Origin: Pacificoceanicola sp049803835
GTDB lineage: Bacteria > Pseudomonadota > Alphaproteobacteria > Rhodobacterales > Rhodobacteraceae
NCBI RefSeq assembly: GCF_049803835.1
Contig: NZ_JBNAGK010000004.1
Coordinates: forward strand, 124,001 to 188,000
Direction of reading: 5' to 3'
Length of the DNA stretch: 64,000 nucleotides
Positions within the stretch are counted from its first letter, which is position 1, and each line of letters starts with the position of its first letter. Positions 40,712 to 48,702 of the stretch are shown here, one piece after another. Under the pieces are notes generated by a model. The model made no database searches and had not been told where the DNA came from. It worked only from the letters and a program-made list of their open reading frames with translations. The translations under genes and the position numbers were made by a program.

Positions 40712-41518
40712 ATGGCGCATGAAAAAAACCACGACTATCACATCCTGAACCCCTCCATCTGGCCCCTCGCCGGGGCGGTGGCCGGGTTCATCATGCTCTT
40801 CGGCGCGGTGCGGTATTTCCATGACCACGGTCCCTGGATCCTGCTGATCGGCCTCGTCGGCGTGCTCTACGTCATGTTCGGCTGGTGGTCGGAGACCGTG
40901 GCGGAGAACAAGGCGGGCGATCACACCCCCGTCGTGCAGATCGGCCTGCGCTACGGCTTCATCCTGTTCATCATGTCCGAGGTGATGTTCTTCTTCGCGT
41001 GGTTCTGGTCTTTCTTCAAGCACGCCATGTACCCGATGGACCCGAACGGCATGTCGCCGGCGATCGACGGCCCCTGGCCGCCGGCGGGGATCGAGACCTT
41101 CGATCCGTTCCACCTGCCGCTGATCAACACGCTGATCCTGCTCTGCTCCGGCGCGGCCGCCACCTGGGCGCACCACGCTCTCGTGCACGACAACAACCGC
41201 CAGGACATGAAGTGGGGCCTGATCCTCGCGATTGCCCTCGGCGCGCTGTTCACCGTGTTCCAGGTCTACGAGTACAGCCACGCCGCCTTCGGCTTTGCCG
41301 GCAATATCTACGGCGCGAACTTCTTCATGGCGACGGGCTTCCACGGCTTCCACGTGCTGGTCGGGACCATCTTCCTCTTCATCTGCCTGATGCGGGTCTA
41401 CGCGGGTCACTTCACCCCGGAATCACACATCGGCTTCGAGGCGGCGGCCTGGTACTGGCACTTCGTGGACGTGGTCTGGCTGTTCCTCTTCGCCGCCGTC
41501 TACATCTGGGGCGGTTGA
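40712..41518 (+). CDS. coxC: Cytochrome c oxidase subunit III
   Basis: 268 residues with seven membrane helices. HDYHILNPSIWPL opens the protein as usual; LRYGFILFIMSEVMFFFAWF, WAHHALVHDNN and GFHGFHVLVGTIFLFICL are the conserved helices, the last with the histidines of the lipid-binding region, and EAAAWYWHFVDVVWLFLF closes it. Subunit III stabilises the oxidase and proton uptake. Two strong hairpins follow before surf1. Confidence 0.96.
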   Translation: MAHEKNHDYHILNPSIWPLAGAVAGFIMLFGAVRYFHDHGPWILLIGLVGVLYVMFGWWSETVAENKAGDHTPVVQIGLRYGFILFIMSEVMFFFAWFWSFFKHAMYPMDPNGMSPAIDGPWPPAGIETFDPFHLPLINTLILLCSGAAATWAHHALVHDNNRQDMKWGLILAIALGALFTVFQVYEYSHAAFGFAGNIYGANFFMATGFHGFHVLVGTIFLFICLMRVYAGHFTPESHIGFEAAAWYWHFVDVVWLFLFAAVYIWGG

Positions 41519-41550
41519 CCCGGCGGCCTCCGGCGCAACACTCCCGTAGG

Positions 41551-41567
41551 GCGGGGCTTTGCCCCGC
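41551..41567 (+). terminator. Hairpin after coxC
   Basis: GCGGGGC (41551-41557), loop TTT, GCCCCGC (41561-41567): a perfect 7-bp stem 32 bases after the coxC stop. It lacks a following T-run, so it may act with the palindrome at 41613-41645. Confidence 0.5.
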
Positions 41568-41612
41568 ACCGCGCATCAGAGGTTGAACCCGGCGGGCGAC
41601 AATGAAAAAAGC

Positions 41613-41645
41613 AAAGGCGCAGTCCCGGGACTGCGCCTTTCTTCT
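41613..41645 (+). terminator. Perfect 28-bp palindrome with T-rich tail between coxC and surf1
   Basis: AAAGGCGCAGTCCC (41613-41626) is followed immediately by its reverse complement GGGACTGCGCCTTT (41627-41640), then CTTCTTG. This is a strong intrinsic terminator 95 bases past coxC, ending 18 bases before the surf1 GTG. It should reduce readthrough from the cox genes into surf1-thrC. Confidence 0.75.
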
Positions 41646-41658
41646 TGTGAGACCCGAC

Positions 41659-42330
41659 GTGAAACGCATCCTTCCCCCCCTGCTCTTCGGCCTCATCGGC
41701 GCCGCGATCCTCGTCGGCCTCGGCACCTGGCAACTGCAGCGGCTGGAGTGGAAGCGCGGAATCCTCTCCGAGATCGAGAGCCGGATCGGCGGCGCACCGC
41801 AGCCCCTACCGGACATGGTCTCGCCCGCCGAGCAGAAATACCAGCCCGTCGCCCTCTCCGGCAGCATCGGCGAGGAGGCCCTCTTCGTGCTTGTCTCCGC
41901 CAAGCAGCTTGGCGCAGGCTGGCGCGTCATTTCCCCGTTCACCACCGAGGACGGCCGCACCATTCTGCTGGATCGCGGCTTCACCCCCGTGGACCGCAAG
42001 CAAGCCCCCGCGCGGGCCGAGCCCGTTACCGTGCAGGGCAACCTGCACTGGCCCGACGACCGCAATTCCTCGACCCCCGACAATGACGTGGCCAAGAACA
42101 CCTGGTTCGCCCGCGACATCGGCGCCATGGCGGAGGCGCTCAAGACCGAGCCGCTGCTCGTCATCGCCCGCCAGATCACGCCGCCCGACCCGGGCCTGAC
42201 CTTGATGCCGGTCGATACCGCCGGTATTCCCAACGACCATCTGCAATACGCCATCACCTGGTATTCCCTCGCCGTGGTGTGGCTCATCATGACCGCCGCG
42301 CTGATCCGGCGCCGCAGCAAGGAAGACTGA
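41659..42330 (+). CDS. SURF1 family oxidase assembly protein
   Basis: 223 residues from the GTG at 41659. KRILPPLLFGLIGAAILVGLG is the N-terminal membrane helix, followed by TWQLQRLEWK, the typical SURF1 start of the extracytoplasmic domain; the second helix is AITWYSLAVVWLIMTAALI. An ATG at 41602 in frame would put the 28-bp terminator palindrome inside the gene, and matching the family start favours 41659 (41647 is also possible). SURF1 helps insert heme A into subunit I. thrC starts four bases after its stop. Confidence 0.85.
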   Translation: MKRILPPLLFGLIGAAILVGLGTWQLQRLEWKRGILSEIESRIGGAPQPLPDMVSPAEQKYQPVALSGSIGEEALFVLVSAKQLGAGWRVISPFTTEDGRTILLDRGFTPVDRKQAPARAEPVTVQGNLHWPDDRNSSTPDNDVAKNTWFARDIGAMAEALKTEPLLVIARQITPPDPGLTLMPVDTAGIPNDHLQYAITWYSLAVVWLIMTAALIRRRSKED

Positions 42331-42333
42331 CCG

Positions 42334-43722
42334 ATGCGTTACGTGTCCACCCGTGGCCAAAGCCCTGCCCTGACCTTCGAGGAGGCCATGCTCTCGGGTC
42401 TCGCCCGCGACGGCGGTCTTTATGTGCCCGAGACCATCCCGCAGATGAGCGCGGCGGACATCCGCGCCCTGAATGGCCTCAGCTACGAGGAAACCGCCTT
42501 CCGCGTCATGCGCCCCTTCGTCGGAGACGGCTTCACCGACGAGGTCTTCGCCGACCTGATCGCGAAGGCCTACGCCGGGTTCGGCCACAACGCCCGTGCG
42601 CCCATGGTGCAGCTGGCGCCGAACCATTTCCTCCTGGAGCTGTTCCACGGGCCGACGCTGGCCTTCAAGGACTTCGCAATGCAGCTGATCGGCCAGCTGT
42701 TCCAGGAAGCGCTGGAGCGCCGGGGCGAGCGCGTCACCATCGTCGGCGCGACCTCGGGCGACACCGGATCGGCGGCCATCGAGGCCTTCAAGGGGCTGGA
42801 TAACGTCGATGTCTTCATCCTCTTCCCGCATGGCCGCGTGTCCGAGGTGCAGCGCCGCCAGATGACCACGCCGCCGGAGGCCAACGTGCACGCGCTGGCG
42901 CTCGACGGGCATTTCGACGACTGCCAGGCCCGTCTCAAGGATATGTTCAACCACTTCGAGTTCCGCGATTCCGTGCGCCTCGCCGGGGTGAACTCGATCA
43001 ACTGGGCGCGGGTGTTGGCCCAGGTGGTCTATTACTTCTCCTCCGCCGTCTCCCTCGGCGCTCCGGATCGCCCGGTCAGCTTCACCGTGCCCACCGGCAA
43101 CTTCGGCGACATCTTCGCGGGCTACATCGCCAAGAAGATGGGTCTGCCCATCGAACGGCTGATCGTGGCGACGAACCAGAACGACATCCTGCACCGCTGC
43201 CTGTCGCAGGGCGAGTACAAGACCTCGGAGGTGCACCCCTCCATCAGCCCGAGCATGGACATTCAGGTGAGCAGCAACTTCGAGCGGGCGCTGTTCGACG
43301 CCTATGGCCGCGACGGCAAAGCCGTGGCGCAGCTCATGGACGAGCTGAAAACCGGCGGCTTCTCCGTCTCCCAGGGCGCCCTGCAAGCCTTGCGCGAGCA
43401 CTTCGACTCCGGACGTGTCTCCGAGGAGGAGACCCTTGAGACCATCGCGCAGGCGCACAAGACCATGGGCGAACTCCTCTGCCCCCACTCCGCCATCGGC
43501 GTGCGCGTGGGCGAGACGATGCGGGACCCGGCGACGCCGATGATCACCCTCGCCACCGCCCATCCGGCGAAATTCCCCGACGCGGTGGAAAAGGCCAGCG
43601 GCCTGCGCCCGCCCCTTCCCTCGCGCATGGCGGACCTGTATGAGCGGGCGGAACGCGTGACCCGAGTCCCGAACGATCTCGCCGCGCTGGAAACCCTCAT
43701 CACGGAGCGCCTCGCCAAGTGA
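42334..43722 (+). CDS. thrC: Threonine synthase
   Basis: 462 residues of the long (plant/yeast-like group) form. PLP lysine Lys112 in GPTLAFKDFAMQL; the phosphate-binding IVGATSGDTGSAAIEAFKG and the LGAPDRPVSFTVPTGNFGDIFAGY segments are intact. Converts O-phosphohomoserine to threonine. The N-terminus MRYVSTRGQ is standard. Its stop overlaps the M16 peptidase start, forming the thrC-peptidase-GNAT tail of the cox-surf1 region, as in related genomes. Confidence 0.96.
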   Translation: MRYVSTRGQSPALTFEEAMLSGLARDGGLYVPETIPQMSAADIRALNGLSYEETAFRVMRPFVGDGFTDEVFADLIAKAYAGFGHNARAPMVQLAPNHFLLELFHGPTLAFKDFAMQLIGQLFQEALERRGERVTIVGATSGDTGSAAIEAFKGLDNVDVFILFPHGRVSEVQRRQMTTPPEANVHALALDGHFDDCQARLKDMFNHFEFRDSVRLAGVNSINWARVLAQVVYYFSSAVSLGAPDRPVSFTVPTGNFGDIFAGYIAKKMGLPIERLIVATNQNDILHRCLSQGEYKTSEVHPSISPSMDIQVSSNFERALFDAYGRDGKAVAQLMDELKTGGFSVSQGALQALREHFDSGRVSEEETLETIAQAHKTMGELLCPHSAIGVRVGETMRDPATPMITLATAHPAKFPDAVEKASGLRPPLPSRMADLYERAERVTRVPNDLAALETLITERLAK

Positions 43723-44981
43723 CCGTCCAGACCGCCACCCTGCCCAACGGCTTCCGCATCGTCACCGAATCCATGCCCGGCCTGCAATCGGCCTCCATCG
43801 GCATCTGGGTGACCGCCGGGGGGCGGCACGAACGGCCCGAACAGAACGGCATCGCGCATTTCCTCGAACACATGGCCTTCAAGGGCACGAAGACACGCTC
43901 GGCCCTGCAGATCGCCGAGGAGATCGAGGACGTGGGCGGCTATATCAACGCCTATACCTCGCGCGAGGTCACGGCCTACTACGCCCGCATCCTCGCGGCG
44001 GACACCGGGCTGGCGCTCGACGTGATCGCCGACATCCTGCGTAGTCCGGTCTTCGATCCGCACGAGATCGAAACCGAACGGCATGTCATCCTGCAGGAGA
44101 TCGGCCAGGCGCATGACACGCCGGACGACGTGGTCTTCGACTGGCTGCAGGAGAAGGCCTACCCCGGGCAGGCCATCGGGCGGACCATCCTGGGCGAACA
44201 GGAGCGGGTGCGGGCCTTCGGGCGCGAGGACCTCTCGCGCTTCGTCGAGGAGCACTACGGCCCCGATCAGCTGATCCTGTCCGCAGCGGGAGCTGTCGAT
44301 CACGACACCATCGTCGCGCAGGCGCAGACCCTCTTCGGCGACCTTGCCCCGCGCGCCCATGGCACCGCCGAGGCCGCCCGCTTCGCCGGGGGCGAGAGCC
44401 GCCGGGTCAAGGATCTCGAACAGGCGCATTGGGCGCTGGCCATCGAGGGACCGGGCTACCGCGATCCGTCCTTCTACACCGCGCAGATCTACAGCCTCGC
44501 GCTCGGCGGCGGCATGTCGTCCCGCCTGTTCCAGGAAATCCGCGAGAAGCGCGGGCTGTGCTATTCCATCTTCGCCCAGTCCGGCGCCTATGCCGACACC
44601 GGCATGACCACGATCTACGCGGGCACCTCCGGCGAGGAGGTCGGCGATCTGGCACGGCTGACCATCGACGAGATGAAACGCGCCGCCTCCGACATGAGCC
44701 AGGCCGAGATCGACCGCGCCCGCGCACAGATGAAGGCCGGGCTGCTGATGGGCCTCGAAAGCCCGTCGAGCCGCGCCGAGCGCATGGCCCGCATGATCCA
44801 GATCTGGGGCAAGGTGCCGCCGATCGAGGAAACCGTCGCCCGCATCGACGCCGTGACCCTCGCGGATGTGCGCCGCTTTGCCGAAAGCCAGGCCGCCACC
44901 GCCCCCGCGGCCATGGCGCTCTATGGCCCGGTGGCGGACGCCCCCGCGCTGGAGGAACTGGAGGCTCGGCGGGTCGCATGA
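43719..44981 (+). CDS. M16 family zinc peptidase (processing-peptidase-like)
   Basis: 420 residues. The inverted zinc motif HFLEH has His47, Glu50 and His51, and GGYINAYTSREVTAYYARIL follows with the downstream region carrying the third ligand. The C-terminal GGGMSSRLFQEIREKRGLCY is the R/Y pair motif of active family members. Size and similarity pattern match the beta subunit of the mitochondrial processing peptidase and its bacterial relatives. The GTG start overlaps thrC by four bases. The substrate is unknown. Confidence 0.9.
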   Translation: MTVQTATLPNGFRIVTESMPGLQSASIGIWVTAGGRHERPEQNGIAHFLEHMAFKGTKTRSALQIAEEIEDVGGYINAYTSREVTAYYARILAADTGLALDVIADILRSPVFDPHEIETERHVILQEIGQAHDTPDDVVFDWLQEKAYPGQAIGRTILGEQERVRAFGREDLSRFVEEHYGPDQLILSAAGAVDHDTIVAQAQTLFGDLAPRAHGTAEAARFAGGESRRVKDLEQAHWALAIEGPGYRDPSFYTAQIYSLALGGGMSSRLFQEIREKRGLCYSIFAQSGAYADTGMTTIYAGTSGEEVGDLARLTIDEMKRAASDMSQAEIDRARAQMKAGLLMGLESPSSRAERMARMIQIWGKVPPIEETVARIDAVTLADVRRFAESQAATAPAAMALYGPVADAPALEELEARRVA

Positions 44982-45568
44982 TGCTGAGGGTGCGGCGCAA
45001 GCTCAAGCTCGAAACCGAGCGCCTGACCCTGCGCCCGCCGGTGCATGCCGATTTCACGCCCTGGTCCAGCCTGCGCCGCGAGAGCCGCGAGTTCCTGACC
45101 CCCTGGGAGCCGACCTGGGCCTCCGACCACCTCTCGCGCCGGTCGTTCACCAACCGCGTCTACTGGGCCTCGCGCTCGATCAACGGCGCCAGCGCGATCC
45201 CGCTGTTCCTGATCCGGCGCGAGGACGACCAGTTGCTCGGCGCGATCACCCTCGACAACATCCGCCGCGGCCCGGCGCAGGCCGGTACGCTCGGCTACTG
45301 GATCGGCGAGCCCTACGCGCGGCACGGCTACATGTCCGAGGCCATCGGCGCGATGGTGCATCACGCCTTCGAGAAGATGGGCCTGAGCCGGATCGAGGCC
45401 GCCTGCCTGCCCGAGAACGTGCCCTCGCGCGGTCTGTTGGAACGCTCCGGGTTCAAGTACGAGGGCGTCGCGCAGAGCTACCTGCAGATCAACGGCCGCT
45501 GGCGCACGCATGTGCTCTACGCTGCGCTGCGCGGCGACCGGCGGGGCAAGACCACGGTCGGCATCTGA
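44978..45568 (+). CDS. GNAT N-acetyltransferase, RimJ-like
   Basis: 196 residues. LETERLTLRPPVHADFTPW opens the protein, then LGYWIGEPYARHGYMSEAIGA (in part: GYWIGEPYARHGYM) and GLSRIEAACLPENVPSRGLLERSGF give the acetyl-CoA fold of the RimJ/RimL ribosomal-protein acetyltransferase group. The ATG at 44978 overlaps the peptidase stop (ATGA). Likely substrate: the N-terminus of ribosomal protein S5 or a metabolite; not proven. Confidence 0.85.
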   Translation: MMLRVRRKLKLETERLTLRPPVHADFTPWSSLRRESREFLTPWEPTWASDHLSRRSFTNRVYWASRSINGASAIPLFLIRREDDQLLGAITLDNIRRGPAQAGTLGYWIGEPYARHGYMSEAIGAMVHHAFEKMGLSRIEAACLPENVPSRGLLERSGFKYEGVAQSYLQINGRWRTHVLYAALRGDRRGKTTVGI

Positions 45569-45642
45569 CATCGGCACCCTGACACCCCGCCCGGCAATCG
45601 TGCCCCTCACGCAGCCGTGAGCGCCCTGCGCCGCTTTCACCT

Positions 45643-45670
45643 TTGGCAAACGCCACCCCGGACCTATCCT
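45643..45670 (+). promoter_or_regulatory. Putative promoter of the metallo-hydrolase gene
   Basis: TTGGCA (45643-45648) and TATCCT (45665-45670), with a 16-base spacer. The expected start site lies near 45676-45677, inside the palindrome at 45667-45688, so the palindrome more likely works at the DNA level as an operator. Confidence 0.5.
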
Positions 45671-45688
45671 TTCGGAATACCGAAAGGA
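45667..45688. promoter_or_regulatory. Perfect palindrome over -10/start/Shine-Dalgarno
   Basis: TCCTTTCGG (45667-45675), AATA, CCGAAAGGA (45680-45688): 9 perfect base pairs with a tetraloop. The right arm holds the AAAGGA of the Shine-Dalgarno (45683-45688), six bases from the ATG. It can be a repressor operator or, if transcription starts upstream, an SD-masking hairpin. Confidence 0.6.
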
Positions 45689-45695
45689 GACGCCG

Positions 45696-46526
45696 ATGTT
45701 TCGCCTTCTTGCCGCCTGTCTGCTGTTTGCCGCCCCTGCCCTCGCGCAAGGCGGCGACCAACGCCGCCCCAGCCATTGCATCGCCATCGCGGACGCCGCG
45801 CCCGGCATCGAATACCTGCACAAGGCGTCCTGGACGGAGCCGGTGCCGGAGTATTCCGTCCGCATCCACTACATCGCCCACGCGTCGTTCCTGATCCAGA
45901 CACCCGGCGGGCTGGATGTTGTCACGGATTTCACCGGCTTCATCGGCAACACCACGCTGATGCCGGACGTGGTGACGATGAACCACGCCCATGACACCCA
46001 TTGGACCACCGCCCCCGATCCGGCGATTCCGCATGTGCTGCAAGGCTGGGGCGAGACCTTCGGCACCGGCATCGAGCATCATCTCGACCTTGGCGAAATG
46101 CTGGTGCGCAACGTGTCCACCGACATTCGCAGCCAGTTCGGCGGGACGGAGGACAAGGGCAATTCGATCTTCGTCTTCGAGGTGGAGGGGCTGTGCATCG
46201 GCCATCTCGGCCACCTGCACCACGAGCCGACCGCGCAGCAATACGCGGCCCTCGGGCGCGTCGATGTGCTGATGGTGCCGGTCGATGGCGGCTATACCCT
46301 GCCCCTGCCGACGATCATGGCGGTGACGGAGCGGCTGCGGTCCTCCGTCGTGATCCCCATGCACTGGTTCTCGGACGGTGCGCTCGGACGCTTCCTTGCA
46401 GGCATGGAAGAGAGCTTCGCCATCGACTACGTTGACGGGCCTTCGCTGGAGGTCTCCCTGCGCGATCTGCCGTCCCGCCCCACGATCAAGGTGCTGCGCC
46501 CGCAATGGCTGCGGGACACGGACTAG
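45696..46526 (+). CDS. Exported metallo-beta-lactamase-fold hydrolase (UlaG-like)
   Basis: 276 residues with a signal peptide (LLAACLLFAAPALA-Q, to about residue 18). HYIAHASFLIQTPGGLDVV and the metal-binding region VTMNHAHDTHW place it in the UlaG/YcbL-like group of the MBL fold; later GHLGHLHHEPTAQ adds histidine ligands. The protein should be periplasmic. The substrate is unknown. It is transcribed from its own promoter with an operator-like palindrome. Its TAG is shared with the stop codon of the convergent gene at 46523. Confidence 0.82.
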   Translation: MFRLLAACLLFAAPALAQGGDQRRPSHCIAIADAAPGIEYLHKASWTEPVPEYSVRIHYIAHASFLIQTPGGLDVVTDFTGFIGNTTLMPDVVTMNHAHDTHWTTAPDPAIPHVLQGWGETFGTGIEHHLDLGEMLVRNVSTDIRSQFGGTEDKGNSIFVFEVEGLCIGHLGHLHHEPTAQQYAALGRVDVLMVPVDGGYTLPLPTIMAVTERLRSSVVIPMHWFSDGALGRFLAGMEESFAIDYVDGPSLEVSLRDLPSRPTIKVLRPQWLRDTD

Positions 46527-47380
46527 TTGCTGGCGGTCATGATCTGGAAGGCGCAGCCGTCGGAGACCAGCTCCGGCGGCGTCAGGCACAGCCCCCGCGC
46601 CACCTGGAAGGCGGCCAGCACCTTCGGCACGTAATCGCGGGTTTCCGCGTAGGGCGGCACGCCGTTGTTCTTCTCGATGGAGTTTTCCCCGGCGTTGTAG
46701 CCCGCCAGAACGAGAATCGGGTCTCCGTTGAATTTTTCCATGAGGAAGTCGAGGAAAGCGATGCCGCCCTTGATGTTCTGCGCCGCATCGAAGCTGTCGG
46801 AGACGCCGAAGCGCTGCGCCGTGGCGGGCATCAGCTGCATCAGCCCCTGCGCCCCCGCGCCGCTTTGTGCATCGGCCCGGCCGGCGGATTCGACGGAAAT
46901 CACCGCCAGCGCCAGCGCCGGGGAGACCCGCGTGCCGATGCTGGCGATCAGGATCTCCTTGCCATAGGCGTTGACGATCTCCTGCAGGCTCTTGAGACGC
47001 GGCTGCGCGACCGCATCGCCGCCGGGCGAGCGGGCGAGGCTTTCCAGAGCCGGGGCCAGCCGTCCCGGGCTCGTCGCTGTCAGCTCCGGCGAAACGTGAT
47101 CCCAGAACCAGGCGTAGCTGCCCACGGGCACCGGCGGCCCGGCGGGCCTTACCGGCGCAACGGCTGACGCGGAAGCGGTCACGGGCTTCTCCGGATCGGG
47201 CAGGCGCGGCGCGATGGCCGGCTCGGCCCGGGGTTCGATCTGAACCGTGATGCGTTTCTTGGTTCCGGCGCCGGGCACCGTCACGCGCTTCGCGCTGAAT
47301 TCCGGAAAGGCCGACTCGGCATGCACCGGCACAGCCAGCGACAGGGCGCAGATCAGCGCCGGGAAGACTCGGGTTCTCAT
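46523..47380 (-). CDS. Lytic murein transglycosylase (SLT domain)
   Basis: 285 residues. Signal peptide to about HAES (residues 1-21), then a proline-rich linker and a C-terminal SLT domain (about 130-260). The catalytic glutamate is Glu164 in ISVESAGR, followed by GAGAQGLMQLMPATA and LAGYNAGENS, the defining motifs of the family. It cuts the glycan strand of peptidoglycan, for example to let envelope machines pass; the Tad pilus locus begins on its other side, which makes a link to pilus assembly possible. ATG 47378-47380 fits the signal peptide. Confidence 0.9.
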   Translation of the reverse strand: MRTRVFPALICALSLAVPVHAESAFPEFSAKRVTVPGAGTKKRITVQIEPRAEPAIAPRLPDPEKPVTASASAVAPVRPAGPPVPVGSYAWFWDHVSPELTATSPGRLAPALESLARSPGGDAVAQPRLKSLQEIVNAYGKEILIASIGTRVSPALALAVISVESAGRADAQSGAGAQGLMQLMPATAQRFGVSDSFDAAQNIKGGIAFLDFLMEKFNGDPILVLAGYNAGENSIEKNNGVPPYAETRDYVPKVLAAFQVARGLCLTPPELVSDGCAFQIMTASN

Positions 47381-47731
47381 GTGTCCTGCTCGTAAAACTC
47401 TGCGGTTTTTTCCCAATATGCCACAAAGGCGCGGAGTAAGCCATGAGTGTGTCCAAGTGGTAAACCGACTGGTGTAATTTCCCTACACTTGTGGATAGCG
47501 CCGGGCCTAAATCACCTGAAATTGGCAGAAAATCCCTTTTGTTATCAATCAAGTAATCTTTGACGGTGCAGAAAATCGCGGCAGCGCAAAATCAAACCAT
47601 TCCGGCCCCAATCTCGCCCCAAACGGAGGGTTAATTAAGCTCATACCGCAGAGAGACGGGGCAAGTGAGAGAGGCCCATCAACGGATCGACGCGGTGAAC
47701 GTGAGCAAAACCTTATCTACGGAGAGAGACC
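47381..47731. other. Intergenic region ahead of the pilin genes
   Basis: 351 bases between the divergent transglycosylase and the first pilin. It is AT-richer than its surroundings. A small hairpin GTGTA-atttccc-TACAC and a palindromic TTAATTAA (about 47631) are visible, and the promoters of both genes must lie here, but I cannot assign boxes with confidence. Confidence 0.5.
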
Positions 47732-47911
47732 ATGATGAACCTGATCAAGAACTTCCGCAAAGACGAAGCCGGCGCCGTGACTGTTGACTGGGTCGTTCTG
47801 ACCGCAGCCGTCGTTGGCCTGGCCATCGCAGCCTACTCGACCATCGAGACCAACGCCAACACGCTGATCACCGCAGCCGGTGGCGCAGTCGCGGCCGAAA
47901 ACGACTTCTAA
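47732..47911 (+). CDS. Flp-type (Tad) pilin 1
   Basis: 59 residues. A short basic leader (MMNLIKNFRKDEAG) ends at Gly14, the processing site, and is followed by AVTVDWVVLTAAVVGLAIAA, the N-terminal helix of the mature pilin. Mature position 5 is Asp rather than the usual Glu and position 6 is Trp rather than Tyr. The tail ends AENDF. An ATG pair occurs; GGAGAGAG precedes. With pilin 2 it differs at only six residues. Substrate of the prepilin peptidase at 58479. Confidence 0.85.
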   Translation: MMNLIKNFRKDEAGAVTVDWVVLTAAVVGLAIAAYSTIETNANTLITAAGGAVAAENDF

Positions 47912-48024
47912 GTCGTTCGCGGCCTAACCGCCGCATGACAAGCCCGGCGCGCGGGCACCGCCCACGACGCGCCGGCACCTCAACGCATTCCAGGCCCTGG
48001 GTTGGCCATATCGGAGACAAGATC

Positions 48025-48204
48025 ATGATGAAGTTCCTGAACACCTTCCGCAAAGACGAAGCTGGCGCCGTGACCGTTGACTGGGTGGTCCTGACCGCCG
48101 CCGTCGTCGGCCTCGCCATCGCCGCCTACTCGACCATCGAAACCAACGCCTCCACGCTGATCACCGCAGCCGGTGGTGCCGTGGCAGCAGAAAACGACTT
48201 CTAA
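48025..48204 (+). CDS. Flp-type (Tad) pilin 2
   Basis: 59 residues, identical to pilin 1 except for five leader residues (KFLNT for NLIKN) and one Ser-for-Asn in the tail. It shares the cleavage at Gly14 and the AVTVDW start. The near-identical DNA indicates recent duplication or gene conversion. GGAGAC precedes the ATG pair at 48025/48028. A frame starting at 47935 runs in but adds no pilin-like sequence. Confidence 0.85.
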   Translation: MMKFLNTFRKDEAGAVTVDWVVLTAAVVGLAIAAYSTIETNASTLITAAGGAVAAENDF

Positions 48205-48229
48205 GTCTTTCTCGCTTAAGACATGACCA

Positions 48230-48256
48230 CCGAGCCGGTTTCCGAACCTGGCTCGG
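48230..48256 (+). terminator. Hairpin between pilin 2 and pilin 3
   Basis: CCGAGCCGGTT (48230-48240) pairs with AACCTGGCTCGG (48245-48256) with one bulged T. There is no T-run, so it may be a partial terminator or an RNA stabiliser setting the level of pilins 1-2 above pilin 3. Confidence 0.5.
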
Positions 48257-48288
48257 GGGCATCACCACTGAGCAGGAAAGGGTAGAGG

Positions 48289-48468
48289 ATGTTTCAACTT
48301 TTCAAAGCGTTTCGGGACGACACGTCCGGGGCCGTCACAGTTGACTGGGTTGTGATCACTGCTGCCGTCGTCGGCATGTCCGCGATCTCCTTCTTCGTCA
48401 TCGAAGACAACTCGAATGCGCTCATGAGTTCGGCAGGTGGCGCAATTGCCGCCGAAAACGACTTCTGA
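48289..48468 (+). CDS. Flp-type (Tad) pilin 3, divergent paralogue
   Basis: 59 residues. Same length, same processing point (Gly14) and same AVTVDWVV and AENDF ends, but the middle is different (ITAAVVGMSAISFFVIEDNS). It could be a minor pilin or a second subunit. GTAGAGG precedes the ATG at 48289. A strong terminator follows at 48496, so the three pilins form one unit. Confidence 0.82.
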   Translation: MFQLFKAFRDDTSGAVTVDWVVITAAVVGMSAISFFVIEDNSNALMSSAGGAIAAENDF

Positions 48469-48495
48469 TCGCAACCGATCATCCTTACGCGAGAG

Positions 48496-48526
48496 AGGCT
48501 GAACCAGAACGGGGCAGCCTTTTTTT
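48496..48526 (+). terminator. Intrinsic terminator after the pilins
   Basis: AGGCTG (48496-48501) and CAGCCT (48515-48520) enclose a 13-base loop and run into seven T residues (48520-48526). It ends the pilin transcript; cpaB starts 177 bases later and needs its own promoter or readthrough. Confidence 0.75.
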
Positions 48527-48702
48527 CCGTTTGGGGACCGTGATCCCCTCCCCTCTTCCGCCTGTTCACCCGTCGGTTCCCGGGCGTGAACAATTCACAA
48601 AGCGGCCCGGTACGGGACCTGATTTGGCCACAATGCCCAAGCACAGTGTCACCAGGATACTCCGCTGCGGTGGAGATGAACGTGAACCCATGAGGAAGAA
48701 CC

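Noticed and set aside
47629..47640. GGTTAATTAAGC upstream of the pilins as a CtrA site
   Set aside because: The two TTAA boxes are adjacent rather than seven bases apart, and no alternative pairing fits the consensus.
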